Assembly (NCBI RefSeq): GCF_001889405.1
Contig: NZ_CP017921.1
Span: 1,874,057 to 1,938,056 of the forward strand
DNA length: 64,000 nt
Source: Methanohalophilus halophilus
GTDB lineage: Archaea > Halobacteriota > Methanosarcinia > Methanosarcinales > Methanosarcinaceae
Direction: 5' to 3'
Positions within the stretch are counted from its first letter, which is position 1. The number at the start of each line of letters is the position of its first letter. The notes below the pieces were generated by a model. That model had not been told where the DNA came from, did no database searches, and saw nothing but the letters and a program-made list of their open reading frames with translations. The position numbers and the translations under genes were made by a program. Positions 53,167 to 61,570 of this stretch are shown here, in pieces.

Positions 53167-53215
53167 TATCGAAGAAAAAAATATTCCAATTACCTTTGGG
53201 TATGACTCTTCGATA
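53167..53215 (+). promoter_or_regulatory. Hairpin leader of the winged-helix regulator
   Basis: TATCGAAGA (53167-53175) and TCTTCGATA (53207-53215) form a perfect 9-bp stem in the leader, between the TATATAA box near 53124 and the AGGAAGG ribosome-binding site at about 53226. It could affect translation of the downstream gene or be a protein-binding site. Confidence 0.45.
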
Positions 53216-53240
53216 AATGATATGAAAGGAAGGATTAAAG

Positions 53241-53609
53241 ATGTACATGACAAGAATAAACGAGTCAGATGAAGAGATGATAGAAGCATTTAGAGGCCTT
53301 GGAGTTTCAAGAAACCTGGCAACTACTATTGCTTACTTAAAAAATGTTGACGAAGCTTCATCTCTGGATATTGAGATGAATACAGGATTGCGACAACCTG
53401 AAGTAAGTGTTGCAATGCGCTCTATGAGAAAGAATAACTGGATAGAGGAAAGCAGCAAAAAACTAAACGGCAAAGGGAGGCCTACAAAGATTTACAGTCT
53501 TGCAGCTCCTCTCAACAAGATCGTCAGACATTTTGAAGAGAAAGTGAAAGAAGAGAACGATGCAAGGCTCACCCTCGTCAAGAGGCTGAGATCGCTTTCC
53601 AAAGACTAA
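53241..53609 (+). CDS. Winged-helix transcriptional regulator
   Basis: A 122-residue protein with an N-terminal helix (Glu-Glu-Met-Ile-Glu-Ala-Phe-Arg-Gly-Leu-Gly-Val-Ser), a winged helix (residues about 25-85) with the recognition helix Arg-Gln-Pro-Glu-Val-Ser-Val-Ala-Met-Arg-Ser-Met and the wing Lys-Gly-Arg-Pro-Thr-Lys-Ile-Tyr. A C-terminal helix (about 90-120) probably mediates dimerisation. I recognise it as a regulator type conserved in methanogens, of unknown target. It has a structured leader and a strong terminator. Confidence 0.8.
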   Translation: MYMTRINESDEEMIEAFRGLGVSRNLATTIAYLKNVDEASSLDIEMNTGLRQPEVSVAMRSMRKNNWIEESSKKLNGKGRPTKIYSLAAPLNKIVRHFEEKVKEENDARLTLVKRLRSLSKD

Positions 53610-53630
53610 TTTTTATATTTAATAGAGAGG

Positions 53631-53664
53631 CAACCGGCCCATATAAGTGGCCGGTTGGCCCTTT
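53631..53664 (+). terminator. GC-rich hairpin terminator of the regulator
   Basis: CAACCGGCC-N9-GGCCGGTTG is a perfect 9-bp GC-rich stem (53631-53657), followed by GCCCTTTT. It lies 22 bases after the stop codon. Confidence 0.75.
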
Positions 53665-53778
53665 TAGAATTAATAATGTTTCTTGATATTTGTCAAGAAT
53701 GTTCAACTACTTTTCACAGGTCATCCTGAAATGCAAAAAACAGACTGCAAAAGGGATAACCGTACACAATAAAAGTTT

Positions 53779-53904
53779 TTATTCCGGAACTTCATCACCT
53801 TCCGATTTAAGGTCATTCAGATTTTCCTGAATGAGTTTTTCCTCAAGGTTTTCATTTTTTTTCGCACCCTTTCTCTCTGTATCCCTTTTGTTGAATTTAG
53901 ACAT
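53779..53904 (-). CDS. Small highly charged protein, 41 aa
   Basis: Met-Ser-Lys-Phe-Asn-Lys-Arg-Asp then a basic stretch, followed by an acidic helix (Asn-Leu-Glu-Glu-Lys-Leu-Ile-Gln-Glu-Asn-Leu-Asn-Asp). GGTGA precedes the ATG. It is too short to assign; the pattern suggests a single amphipathic helix. It is divergent from the HAD gene. Confidence 0.55.
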   Translation of the reverse strand: MSKFNKRDTERKGAKKNENLEEKLIQENLNDLKSEGDEVPE

Positions 53905-53987
53905 GCGAATTCACCATAATAACATGTGACCTGTATCGTTATAATCTTTTCGAACAAACTTTTAATAAGCTAAAATAGTACTCAACC

Positions 53988-54659
53988 GTGATGGATAAAA
54001 CTGCAATACCTGAAAACTTAGAGGCAATCATATCAGATGTCGATGGAGTGCTTGTAGATTCGATGTCATTCCATGCACAAGCCTGGAAAACTTCCTTCAA
54101 AGAAGCAGGGATAGATATAGAAAAAGAAGAAATATACATTCTCGAAGGGTCCAACCACATAGGAATTATAGAAAAAATATTTGAAAAGCAAGGAAAGGTG
54201 CCTACTGAAGAGGATATGGAGCAGATACATGAAAGGAAAAAAGAACTTTTTTTCAAAAACCAGAAGGCGTATGTATTTGATGGAATGGATGAAATTTTCA
54301 AATCCCTTCAAACAAAGTTCAAACTTGCAGTAGTCTCAGGATCCGACCGTGCCATTGTAGAAACGCTGATGAGTAAGTTCTACCCCAAAATATTCAATAC
54401 AATTATTGCAGGAACAGATGTAGAGAAGGGAAAACCAGATCCCGAACCTTATTTGACTGCTGTGGAAAGGCTTGCAGTACAAAAAGATAAATGCATTGTC
54501 CTGGAAAATGCACCATTGGGAGTTGAAGCCGCAAAGAATGCAGGATTGTTTTGCATTGCAGTTCCAACCTATGTCAGCGCTGATCTTCTCAACAAGGCAG
54601 ATATTGTTGTAAGAGACCACAGGGAACTTGTGAAGTACCTCTGCAGCCTCCTTGATTAA
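53988..54659 (+). CDS. HAD phosphatase, beta-phosphoglucomutase-like
   Basis: A 223-residue HAD subfamily IA enzyme. Motif I is Asp-Val-Asp-Gly-Val-Leu-Val-Asp-Ser (about residues 17-25), motif II is Val-Ser-Gly-Ser, motif III lies in Lys-Gly-Lys-Pro-Asp-Pro-Glu-Pro-Tyr, and motif IV is Leu-Glu-Asn-Ala-Pro-Leu-Gly-Val. It resembles beta-phosphoglucomutase and sugar-phosphate phosphatases. GTG 53988 or ATG 53991 may start translation; a TATA element about 27 bases upstream suggests a leaderless message. Confidence 0.88.
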   Translation: MMDKTAIPENLEAIISDVDGVLVDSMSFHAQAWKTSFKEAGIDIEKEEIYILEGSNHIGIIEKIFEKQGKVPTEEDMEQIHERKKELFFKNQKAYVFDGMDEIFKSLQTKFKLAVVSGSDRAIVETLMSKFYPKIFNTIIAGTDVEKGKPDPEPYLTAVERLAVQKDKCIVLENAPLGVEAAKNAGLFCIAVPTYVSADLLNKADIVVRDHRELVKYLCSLLD

Positions 54660-54663
54660 AGCT

Positions 54664-56577
54664 TTATACCAGTCTTATAGTTTCCAGATTGGTAAGAGCT
54701 CTTGTTTCGATTTTCTTTCTTTTATGGACAGAACTTGCAAGATCTATGCACGAGCGTTCATCACCGTGCTCGGTAAAAACACGTTCTGGCTGTGGTTTCA
54801 TGCGTTTGAAATATTCCATGAGCTGTCTGCGGTCAGAATGGCCGGAGAAACCATCCACAATTTCAACATCCATGTTCATTCGCACGGTTTCTGAACCCTT
54901 GCCTCCGGAAGACAAGGGAATTTCCTTCCAGCCTTTCTGAATGCGACGACCCATAGTTCCATCGGCCTGATAACCAACAAACACTAAAGTATTCCTTTCA
55001 TTCGGTGCAAAGGCTTTGAAATATTCCATTATCGGCCCACCACTCATCATACCGGAAGTCGACAGGATCACACATGGATGTGGATTTTCAATGATATTCC
55101 TCCTTAGCTCATTGGAATCCACGGGTTTGAAACATTCAGATAAGAATGGATTCTGTCCTTTCTGGAAAATCAGGCGCCTCAGGTCATTATTTAGATATTC
55201 CGGATAGGTAGCGTGAATGGCGGTTGCCTCCCATATCATACCATCGAGATAAACCGGGACCTCATCGATAATTCCTTTCCTGATAGCTTCTTCTATGACA
55301 ATCATAACTTCCTGGCTTCTTCCCACAGCAAATGCAGGGATAAGCACAACACCCTGTCGGTCTATAGTTTCCTTGATAATTCTTTGCAGGTTCTTTTCGG
55401 CATCTTTCAATGCAGGCTGCATAGAATTAGAGGCCCCATAAGTTGATTCCGTAATAACGGTCTCGACCCGGGGGAACTTGTTTACTGCAGGATTGAAAAG
55501 ACGTGTCGGCCCATACTTGAAGTCACCGGTTATTACCACATTATGCAAACCATCACCTATATGGAAATGGGAAACTGCAGATCCAATGATATGGCCTGCA
55601 TTGTGGAACGTAAGCTTGATGTCAGGGGCAATATCAGTCACTTCTTCATATTCCAGTACGATGCTGTGCTTTAGTGCATTACGTACATCCGCAGATTCGT
55701 ATGGGATCCGTTTTCCATCTTTGGCGGCCACGTCAATAAAGTCCAGTTCAAGCAGAACCATCAGGTCCCTGGTGGGATGAGTACAATAAATTGGCCCATC
55801 ATAACCATATTTATAGAGAAGAGGTACAAGACCCTGATGATCAAGATGTGCATGAGTAATAACTACCGCATCAATCTGATTTAGTGGCTGTACTTCAGGA
55901 ATGTAAAGATAAGGAGTCATATCATCGTCAGAACCTACATTGACACCACAATCGATCATAATCTTGGATTCCGGAGTGGAGAGCAGGAAACAACTCCTAC
56001 CCACTTCACGGCAGCCACCAAGGGACGTAAGACGTACCCAGTGATCCTTGGAAGTACATTCCCTGTGAATTTTCCTTCCGATTGTTTTAAGGATATCCTT
56101 TCTATCTGAATGGTTCTTTTTCATGAATTCCCGTATATTTTTCACGGTACGGGATTTTATCGGCGGAGTCCTGACAACTTTAGGGGTCCAGCCTACCTTC
56201 TTGGTTATTTCACGAAGGGTTTCCCCATGCTTGCCTATTACAAGACCGGGTTTTTCCGCCTCAATTATCACTTCCCCGACATCCGGAGCAAAATCATAAT
56301 TTGTAACTCCTGAATCCTCGGGAACAGTTTGATTAATAAGCTCGATAGATTCTTCCGGTCCCAAAAGTACCTTTGGATCAGGACGGACAACTATTCTGGT
56401 CCTTAAATTTTTGGCCAGGGTCCGTACGATATTTCCATTATCAGCAAACTTTCGGGGTTCTTCTGTATATACCACAAGCTGAGGACCCTCAAATTCTACA
56501 TTTGAAATTGTAGTGCCAGCCGGAAGATTCTTCTCGATTTTTTTCTTTAATCCTTCTAGGATATCTTCTATGACCAT
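54664..56577 (-). CDS. aCPSF1: beta-CASP ribonuclease with KH domains
   Basis: A 637-residue archaeal CPSF homologue. Two N-terminal KH domains (about 1-145) precede a metallo-beta-lactamase domain with His-Ala-His-Leu-Asp-His (about residues 242-247) and a beta-CASP domain with the C-terminal Ser-Gly-His-Ser-Asp motif. In methanogens aCPSF1 cleaves RNA at U-rich sites and is the general factor for transcription termination. It is convergent with the HAD gene. Widely conserved in archaea. Confidence 0.95.
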   Translation of the reverse strand: MVIEDILEGLKKKIEKNLPAGTTISNVEFEGPQLVVYTEEPRKFADNGNIVRTLAKNLRTRIVVRPDPKVLLGPEESIELINQTVPEDSGVTNYDFAPDVGEVIIEAEKPGLVIGKHGETLREITKKVGWTPKVVRTPPIKSRTVKNIREFMKKNHSDRKDILKTIGRKIHRECTSKDHWVRLTSLGGCREVGRSCFLLSTPESKIMIDCGVNVGSDDDMTPYLYIPEVQPLNQIDAVVITHAHLDHQGLVPLLYKYGYDGPIYCTHPTRDLMVLLELDFIDVAAKDGKRIPYESADVRNALKHSIVLEYEEVTDIAPDIKLTFHNAGHIIGSAVSHFHIGDGLHNVVITGDFKYGPTRLFNPAVNKFPRVETVITESTYGASNSMQPALKDAEKNLQRIIKETIDRQGVVLIPAFAVGRSQEVMIVIEEAIRKGIIDEVPVYLDGMIWEATAIHATYPEYLNNDLRRLIFQKGQNPFLSECFKPVDSNELRRNIIENPHPCVILSTSGMMSGGPIMEYFKAFAPNERNTLVFVGYQADGTMGRRIQKGWKEIPLSSGGKGSETVRMNMDVEIVDGFSGHSDRRQLMEYFKRMKPQPERVFTEHGDERSCIDLASSVHKRKKIETRALTNLETIRLV

Positions 56578-56655
56578 TAAAAATGCCTTCCTGTATTATA
56601 AAAAAGTAGAAAATATGGGAAAGAGTATTTTAAAAAATAAGATAAATAAGGTAGC

Positions 56656-57288
56656 TTAGTTCAGGTTTTCAAGAATTTTGTCCACCTCTCCAGTCTCAAT
56701 CCTTTTATAGCTATCCGCGGTTATTTTGACAACATCGATACCATTTCCAGAAGCTGAATCTCTTTTCATGGCATTGTAAAGAGCACGGATTGCAAGTTCC
56801 ATACCCTCTTCGACATTGATACCTTCATGATAGCGGTCTTCAAGAACACCATAAGCCATCGGTGAACCAGAGCCTGTAGCAACGGCCTTTGTCTCCTCAA
56901 TATTTCCACCCATCGCATCGAGTGAAAAGATAGCAGGTCCATTCTTATCTACGCCACCTATCAGGAGTTGTACCATTAGAGGGAAATAGCGTTGCCCACC
57001 AAGGATATTGGAGAGTAAAGTTGTGAGGCCTTTGATGGTTATTGATTCCTGTCTCCTCATTTTATAGAGTTTGGATTCCACACTAATCATCCGCACAAGT
57101 TGCTGGGCATCACCTACCGAGCCAGCAGTGGTCATCCCGACCAGGTCATCGATCTGGTAAATCTTCTTTGCGGTTTTGCTGGCTATGAAGTTGCCCATAG
57201 TTGCCCTTTTTTCAGTGGCAAGAACAACTCCATCACTGCAAACTATGCCTACAGTGGTTGTGCCTTTTAAATGCTTGTCATTATCCAT
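56656..57288 (-). CDS. psmB: Proteasome subunit beta
   Basis: A 210-residue 20S proteasome beta subunit. The nine-residue propeptide ends in Lys-Gly and the mature chain starts Thr10-Thr-Thr-Val-Gly, giving the N-terminal threonine nucleophile. The conserved catalytic Asp/Lys region (Thr-Glu-Lys-Arg-Ala-Thr-Met-Gly) and Gly-Ser-Gly-Ser-Pro-Met-Ala-Tyr-Gly are present. It pairs with psmA at 9697-10467; here it is upstream of aCPSF1, with a 78-base gap. Confidence 0.95.
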   Translation of the reverse strand: MDNDKHLKGTTTVGIVCSDGVVLATEKRATMGNFIASKTAKKIYQIDDLVGMTTAGSVGDAQQLVRMISVESKLYKMRRQESITIKGLTTLLSNILGGQRYFPLMVQLLIGGVDKNGPAIFSLDAMGGNIEETKAVATGSGSPMAYGVLEDRYHEGINVEEGMELAIRALYNAMKRDSASGNGIDVVKITADSYKRIETGEVDKILENLN

Positions 57289-57569
57289 CAGTATACCTCA
57301 GCAAAAAACGAGAAATCAATTTGTAAAAACACACCTATGGTATAGGGTAATACAGTAGATGATTGGCAATTTAGATATATAAGGGTTTCTGTTGAAAGGA
57401 GAATCCTTTTACCCACCCGTGCAAAGTTGTAATTTACAAATAAAATGCATATTTATTCTGAGTGATTTCTATATATTTATGGTGAAAATAAACATACATA
57501 ACAATAAATTATTACTAATATCTAAATTAGAGAGAATTACTTATACAAAAAGAGATTTCTGCATATTAG

Positions 57570-58598
57570 ATGGAAACCAGGAAAATCCAGGTAACGGGAA
57601 AATCAACATATATAATGACACTGCCCAAAAAATGGGCAACAAGGTCCAACCTGTATGCAGGCTCACAGGTAAAGCTTAACCTGCAGGACAATGGAGCCCT
57701 CCTAATTACTCCCACCTCAATTAGTGAAGAGAAGGGTAAAAAGACCTTACACCTTAATGGCGATATCCAAAGATTCAAACGAGACCTCATTGCCACATAC
57801 ATATTGGGCAATCACGATATAATGGAAGTAAGGAGCGACCATATTCCTAAAGAAACCTACAATGAAGTGGTTGATTTCTGCCATGATTTTGTGGGTCTTG
57901 AAATTATCGATTCAAATGAGACCTGCTTGATAATCCAGGACCTTCTTGACGGTGATGAATTCACCCTCGAGAAGGGGTTGCAAAGAATGTTTGCCATCAC
58001 ATCAACGATGATAGATGACCTGGCATATGCACTAAAGAACAATGACAGGGATACAATAGAATATGTTATGATCCGCAATGCAGATACAGACCGGATGCAT
58101 ATGCTTATTTCAAAACAATTTATAGATCGCCTGCGCCTCAATAAAATTTCTGATTACGACCATCTGAACCTGATACAGGCTTTCTATTATCGGCTTGCCG
58201 GGGACCAAATTAGACACATAGCCCAGCATACTAGAAAAATTGCTTCCTATATTATGAGGAACCCTATAGATAAAGAAAAATTGACGATTATTAATAAGTT
58301 TTTAATACAATCAAATTCATACCTGAGAAGAAGTTATGAAGCATTCAAATATATTAACAAAGAAGAAGCAAATAATATCTTAAAAGAATATAATGAACAA
58401 ATTGACACTACAGAATATTGTTATTTGAAAGGTGTGAATACTCAATATATCTTAAAAGAATATAAAGATCAAATTGACACTATAAACCACCTACATGAAG
58501 AAGGGGTACCAATAAACATCCCGCTGGACAGTATAAAAAGGATAAATGCTTATGCAGCAAACCTTTCCGAACTTACAATCGATCTATCACAATTATAA
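57570..58598 (+). CDS. PhoU-family phosphate regulator with AbrB-like N-terminus
   Basis: A 342-residue protein. Residues 1-50 form an AbrB/SpoVT-like DNA-binding domain (Val-Thr-Gly-Lys-Ser-Thr-Tyr-Ile-Met-Thr-Leu-Pro-Lys-Lys-Trp), and two PhoU helical domains follow. In haloarchaea and methanogens such PhoU proteins regulate phosphate uptake genes. Near the C-terminus two copies of a 24-residue segment (Ile-Leu-Lys-Glu-Tyr-x-x-Gln-Ile-Asp-Thr) occur in tandem. A TATA element about 30 bases upstream with no ribosome-binding site suggests a leaderless message. Confidence 0.88.
   Translation: METRKIQVTGKSTYIMTLPKKWATRSNLYAGSQVKLNLQDNGALLITPTSISEEKGKKTLHLNGDIQRFKRDLIATYILGNHDIMEVRSDHIPKETYNEVVDFCHDFVGLEIIDSNETCLIIQDLLDGDEFTLEKGLQRMFAITSTMIDDLAYALKNNDRDTIEYVMIRNADTDRMHMLISKQFIDRLRLNKISDYDHLNLIQAFYYRLAGDQIRHIAQHTRKIASYIMRNPIDKEKLTIINKFLIQSNSYLRRSYEAFKYINKEEANNILKEYNEQIDTTEYCYLKGVNTQYILKEYKDQIDTINHLHEEGVPINIPLDSIKRINAYAANLSELTIDLSQL
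58375..58518 (+). repeat. Tandem 72-bp duplication inside the PhoU-like gene
   Basis: Two adjacent 72-base units (24 codons) beginning at 58375 and 58447. The first 36 bases of the two differ at two positions; the remainder has diverged. The repeat keeps the frame and adds one helical segment. Confidence 0.85.
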
Positions 58599-58995
58599 AT
58601 TATTACCCCTCATACTTAGTTTTGCTGTTCTGATTGATTATTTCTTTACCTTCTATTTTGCTCCGGACCTTTCAACCATAATGAAATACGAGTACAGCCC
58701 GACGCTGCTTTTTGCGCTGCGCAATGATATCTTCATACCCTACATGATGGCCACATTTACATTTTACTACATCGGAGGATACCTAATTTTGAAAAACCTT
58801 GAAGATAGCGAGATCTATTCAATAGGCGTATATATTCTGCTAATGATGAGCCTTACTCATATCCTGGGCGGCCTTTCATGGTATGTACTCAATCCTATTT
58901 ACTCCAATATGGTATTCACAATGTCCAGAATTTCAATAGTAGTTGCAATTGGAGCATTTATCCACACACTGATAACAAATCCCAATTCAACCTGA
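58546..58995 (+). CDS. Integral membrane protein, 149 aa, unknown
   Basis: A small membrane protein with four hydrophobic helices (about residues 20-38, 60-80, 90-110 and 122-142). The start lies inside the end of the PhoU-like gene: AAGGAT precedes ATG 58546 and ATG 58552, and no start exists downstream of the overlap. I do not recognise the family. Being translationally coupled to the phosphate regulator, it may sense or signal membrane state in phosphate uptake (inference). Confidence 0.75.
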   Translation: MLMQQTFPNLQSIYHNYKLLPLILSFAVLIDYFFTFYFAPDLSTIMKYEYSPTLLFALRNDIFIPYMMATFTFYYIGGYLILKNLEDSEIYSIGVYILLMMSLTHILGGLSWYVLNPIYSNMVFTMSRISIVVAIGAFIHTLITNPNST

Positions 58996-59078
58996 ATATA
59001 CACTACTATATATTTCCAAAATAGCCTTTTATTTCATTTGTATAAACATTATATCTGAAAATAGCCACATAAGTAATT

Positions 59079-59258
59079 ATGAGCAAGATGAACGGGTTGT
59101 TCGTAGCATCAATGTTGGCAGCATATTCCCTCTTTTCGACCTGTCTATACTCACCGTCTGGTGAAATGGGTTATCTGGATGGTCCACTCCTTGCAGGAGT
59201 TGGTATTCTGCTTTTGCTGTACCTGATATATAAAAAGCAATATGGGAATACTATATGA
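59079..59258 (+). CDS. Small membrane protein, 59 aa
   Basis: A 59-residue protein with two hydrophobic segments (about residues 6-20 and 35-49) separated by a polar loop with Ser-Pro-Ser-Gly-Glu, ending in a basic tail (Tyr-Lys-Lys-Gln-Tyr). No strong ribosome-binding site is seen. I do not recognise a family; the hydropathy pattern and intact frame between two membrane-related genes support it. Confidence 0.5.
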   Translation: MSKMNGLFVASMLAAYSLFSTCLYSPSGEMGYLDGPLLAGVGILLLLYLIYKKQYGNTI

Positions 59259-59285
59259 TTTCCCGATAAGTGGAGAATCATTTTC

Positions 59286-61295
59286 ATGAAAACGCCACCT
59301 ACTCACAAAGCCCACCCAGTTGCTACTCTAATACTCTGCTTGCTTTTATTTGTCTTCTTTTCCACAGGCACATGTTTTGCAGATACTGATGACGAGATAG
59401 ATGAATACATCGAATGGAAAAACGACGGGTCAACCACAATAAAGTGGGGAAAAACAGACACCATAAATGTTGATGATACAGAATATATCATTAAGGTGGT
59501 TGATTTTGACACCAAACAAGACCCTACATCTACCTCAATATCCATCGCAAACAAAGCTACCGGAGAGGTAAAAGATTATGCCCTCCTCCTGGACAATGAG
59601 GATTATCGTTCATTTGAATGGAATCATGAAATAAAAGTCGAGCTCAAGGATATCAAAGTTGATTCGAAAGAGGTCCCATCTGCTACTTTCAAATATTACA
59701 GGGCAGAAAAATATGAACCGCAGATCGAGATTGAGATAGAGGTCAGTTCTGAAACAATAGACGATATAAAGATCTCAGAGGACGAATTTGCCCCGGATGA
59801 AGAAAAAACGATATATTTCACCATCAAAAATAGCGGTGATGCCCGGGCTGAAGATTGCGAGATGTGGATAAATACCGGCGGCATGGAGATTACGGATTAC
59901 CGGGGTGTGGAAGATGATGAAGAAAACATCCATAAAAGATTTGGATGGATGGAGCCGGATGAAGAGGAAAGTTTCAATTTCACGGTAGTTGCAGACAAGT
60001 GGGACGAAAAGACACCTCCTGAAGATTTCAATTATAATATCAGTGCATTGGTTACATATAATGGCTTTTTCTACGATGATTACAACACCACAGAGAATAT
60101 AATCCTCAAATGTTCTGAAGAATATGTAAAGCCTGACCTGAGAGTTGTCCAAAAACTAGGGACACGTTCCCTTAATTATCCGGATAAATGTGATGACCAT
60201 CGTGGCGAAATTGATACAAGTCCCTGGCATATGGAAATGGGAACAGTTACCGACCTCTGGGATTATGTGATCTTAAAAGGAGGCGTCTACAATCTCGGCA
60301 ATTATGAAGTAGACAATATAAATGTGGAGTTCCAGAAGATCCCGACTGGATTAATTGCTACAGACAATTCTACTTCTGGAACCCATTCCCGAATTGCTGC
60401 TGGTGAAAAGTACATTTTCAGCCACAAACTAATGCCGCTTAAACCGGGAACCTATGATATAGGCAAATTGGTCGTAAGCACAGAGTTTTTCGGAGAAGAA
60501 CTGGAATGGAATACACCCACTTCAAAGATCATCGTACACGGCCCCTACATCAATCTGGACAAGGCATTGACCTACAATAAGGATGCAAATGAATACACCG
60601 TGCAACTCCATGCAGAAAATGTGGGGGACAGACCGGCATGGGCTAATATTTCAGATATTGTACCCCAGAAATATGACTATGTGAATAAGAGCCTTGAAGA
60701 TAGCATCGAGGGAAGTGACCTACTGAATGAATGGGAAGTTTCGACCTCTGCTACTTCAAACAATTCCACCCTGCTTAATGTCAAAGGTGTATTATTGCCC
60801 CCATCGGAATCCAAAAAAATCTCTTACACGATAAAAGCAGCCGAAGAGATCGATGAATTGCCCTATGCAGAACTTGAATTCAGGGCACGGAACAATTACT
60901 GGGGCAAGGTGCGTACAAATTTCTATATGGCAGGGGAAGAGATCGAGCAGTGGTGGAATCCTGTCAAAGGTAACTGGGAGAATGACACCGAGGAAGTTAT
61001 TGTAGAAGAAAAACCGTCTTCAAAGGATGAAGAAGATAATTTTGCAAACAAGAATGATACCCAGGTAATTCCCGAAAAAAATGATAATTATACGGTAAAT
61101 AAGAACCTGACTTTGCCCAAGGAAGGCGAATCAGGTATTACGGGCAAACTGAACCTTTTTCCAAAGGAAATCTCCTTTTTCGTTGATGACTACGGGATCA
61201 TGGTTTTTGCCGGAGTGTGCTTTATCGCATTTGGCCTTATATTCAATACGAAATTCTATCTTGGAAAATTGATGAAGAAAAAGAAGAAAAGATAA
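59286..61295 (+). CDS. Secreted, membrane-anchored surface protein (COG1361-like)
   Basis: A 669-residue protein. A signal peptide spans about residues 12-32 (hydrophobic, ending Cys-Phe-Ala), followed by a long acidic beta-rich ectodomain with repeated CARDB-like modules (for example Thr-Ile-Lys-Asn-Ser-Gly-Asp-Ala-Arg-Ala and Gly-Asp-Arg-Pro-Ala-Trp). A single C-terminal helix near 640-660 and a Lys-rich tail follow. Such COG1361/S-layer-related proteins sit on the cell surface with the ectodomain outside. Neighbouring phosphate transport genes suggest but do not prove a functional link. Confidence 0.82.
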   Translation: MKTPPTHKAHPVATLILCLLLFVFFSTGTCFADTDDEIDEYIEWKNDGSTTIKWGKTDTINVDDTEYIIKVVDFDTKQDPTSTSISIANKATGEVKDYALLLDNEDYRSFEWNHEIKVELKDIKVDSKEVPSATFKYYRAEKYEPQIEIEIEVSSETIDDIKISEDEFAPDEEKTIYFTIKNSGDARAEDCEMWINTGGMEITDYRGVEDDEENIHKRFGWMEPDEEESFNFTVVADKWDEKTPPEDFNYNISALVTYNGFFYDDYNTTENIILKCSEEYVKPDLRVVQKLGTRSLNYPDKCDDHRGEIDTSPWHMEMGTVTDLWDYVILKGGVYNLGNYEVDNINVEFQKIPTGLIATDNSTSGTHSRIAAGEKYIFSHKLMPLKPGTYDIGKLVVSTEFFGEELEWNTPTSKIIVHGPYINLDKALTYNKDANEYTVQLHAENVGDRPAWANISDIVPQKYDYVNKSLEDSIEGSDLLNEWEVSTSATSNNSTLLNVKGVLLPPSESKKISYTIKAAEEIDELPYAELEFRARNNYWGKVRTNFYMAGEEIEQWWNPVKGNWENDTEEVIVEEKPSSKDEEDNFANKNDTQVIPEKNDNYTVNKNLTLPKEGESGITGKLNLFPKEISFFVDDYGIMVFAGVCFIAFGLIFNTKFYLGKLMKKKKKR

Positions 61296-61470
61296 GTACA
61301 GAACATATTCATCCTTTTTGTTTTCTTTTCCCTCTTCTTTTTCAAAATCAAGTTTTAATCTTCATGCTTCCTTTTTTAACCTAAATTACATGTTACAGAA
61401 TATCTGATATACTATATATTCAAATGCTATGTCTATACTTTTTAGCGTTTATAGATATCCTTTGTACAAA

Positions 61471-61480
61471 TGCTATATAC
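61471..61480 (+). promoter_or_regulatory. TATA box of pstS
   Basis: GCTATATACT lies about 25 bases upstream of the first arm of the pstS leader hairpin, so transcription would start close to 61498. The word CAAATGCTAT just before it is repeated near 61420, a possible activator or repressor site for phosphate control. Confidence 0.55.
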
Positions 61481-61497
61481 TGACATTTCTTATTGTA

Positions 61498-61544
61498 GGT
61501 CGAGCACCGAACCCCCGTAAGTGCGGTGCATCTGGTGCTCGACC
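61498..61544 (+). promoter_or_regulatory. Stem-loop at the 5' end of the pstS transcript
   Basis: GGTCGAGCACC (61498-61508) and GGTGCTCGACC (61534-61544) form a perfect 11-bp stem with a 25-base loop that may itself fold (CCG...CGG). Given the TATA box position, the transcript probably begins at this stem. It could stabilise the message or respond to a ligand or protein. Confidence 0.7.
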
Positions 61545-61570
61545 AACTACCATAGGTGGATTAAACAAAC

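Larger units (their letters stand above)
52511..53240. other. 730-base gap between amt and a regulator gene, rich in hairpins
   Basis: No convincing protein gene. From left to right it contains the amt leader, the amt operator and TATA box, a long AT-rich stretch, an isolated 11-bp hairpin, a cluster of stems that looks like a structured RNA, and the promoter and hairpin leader of the regulator at 53241. Confidence 0.7.
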
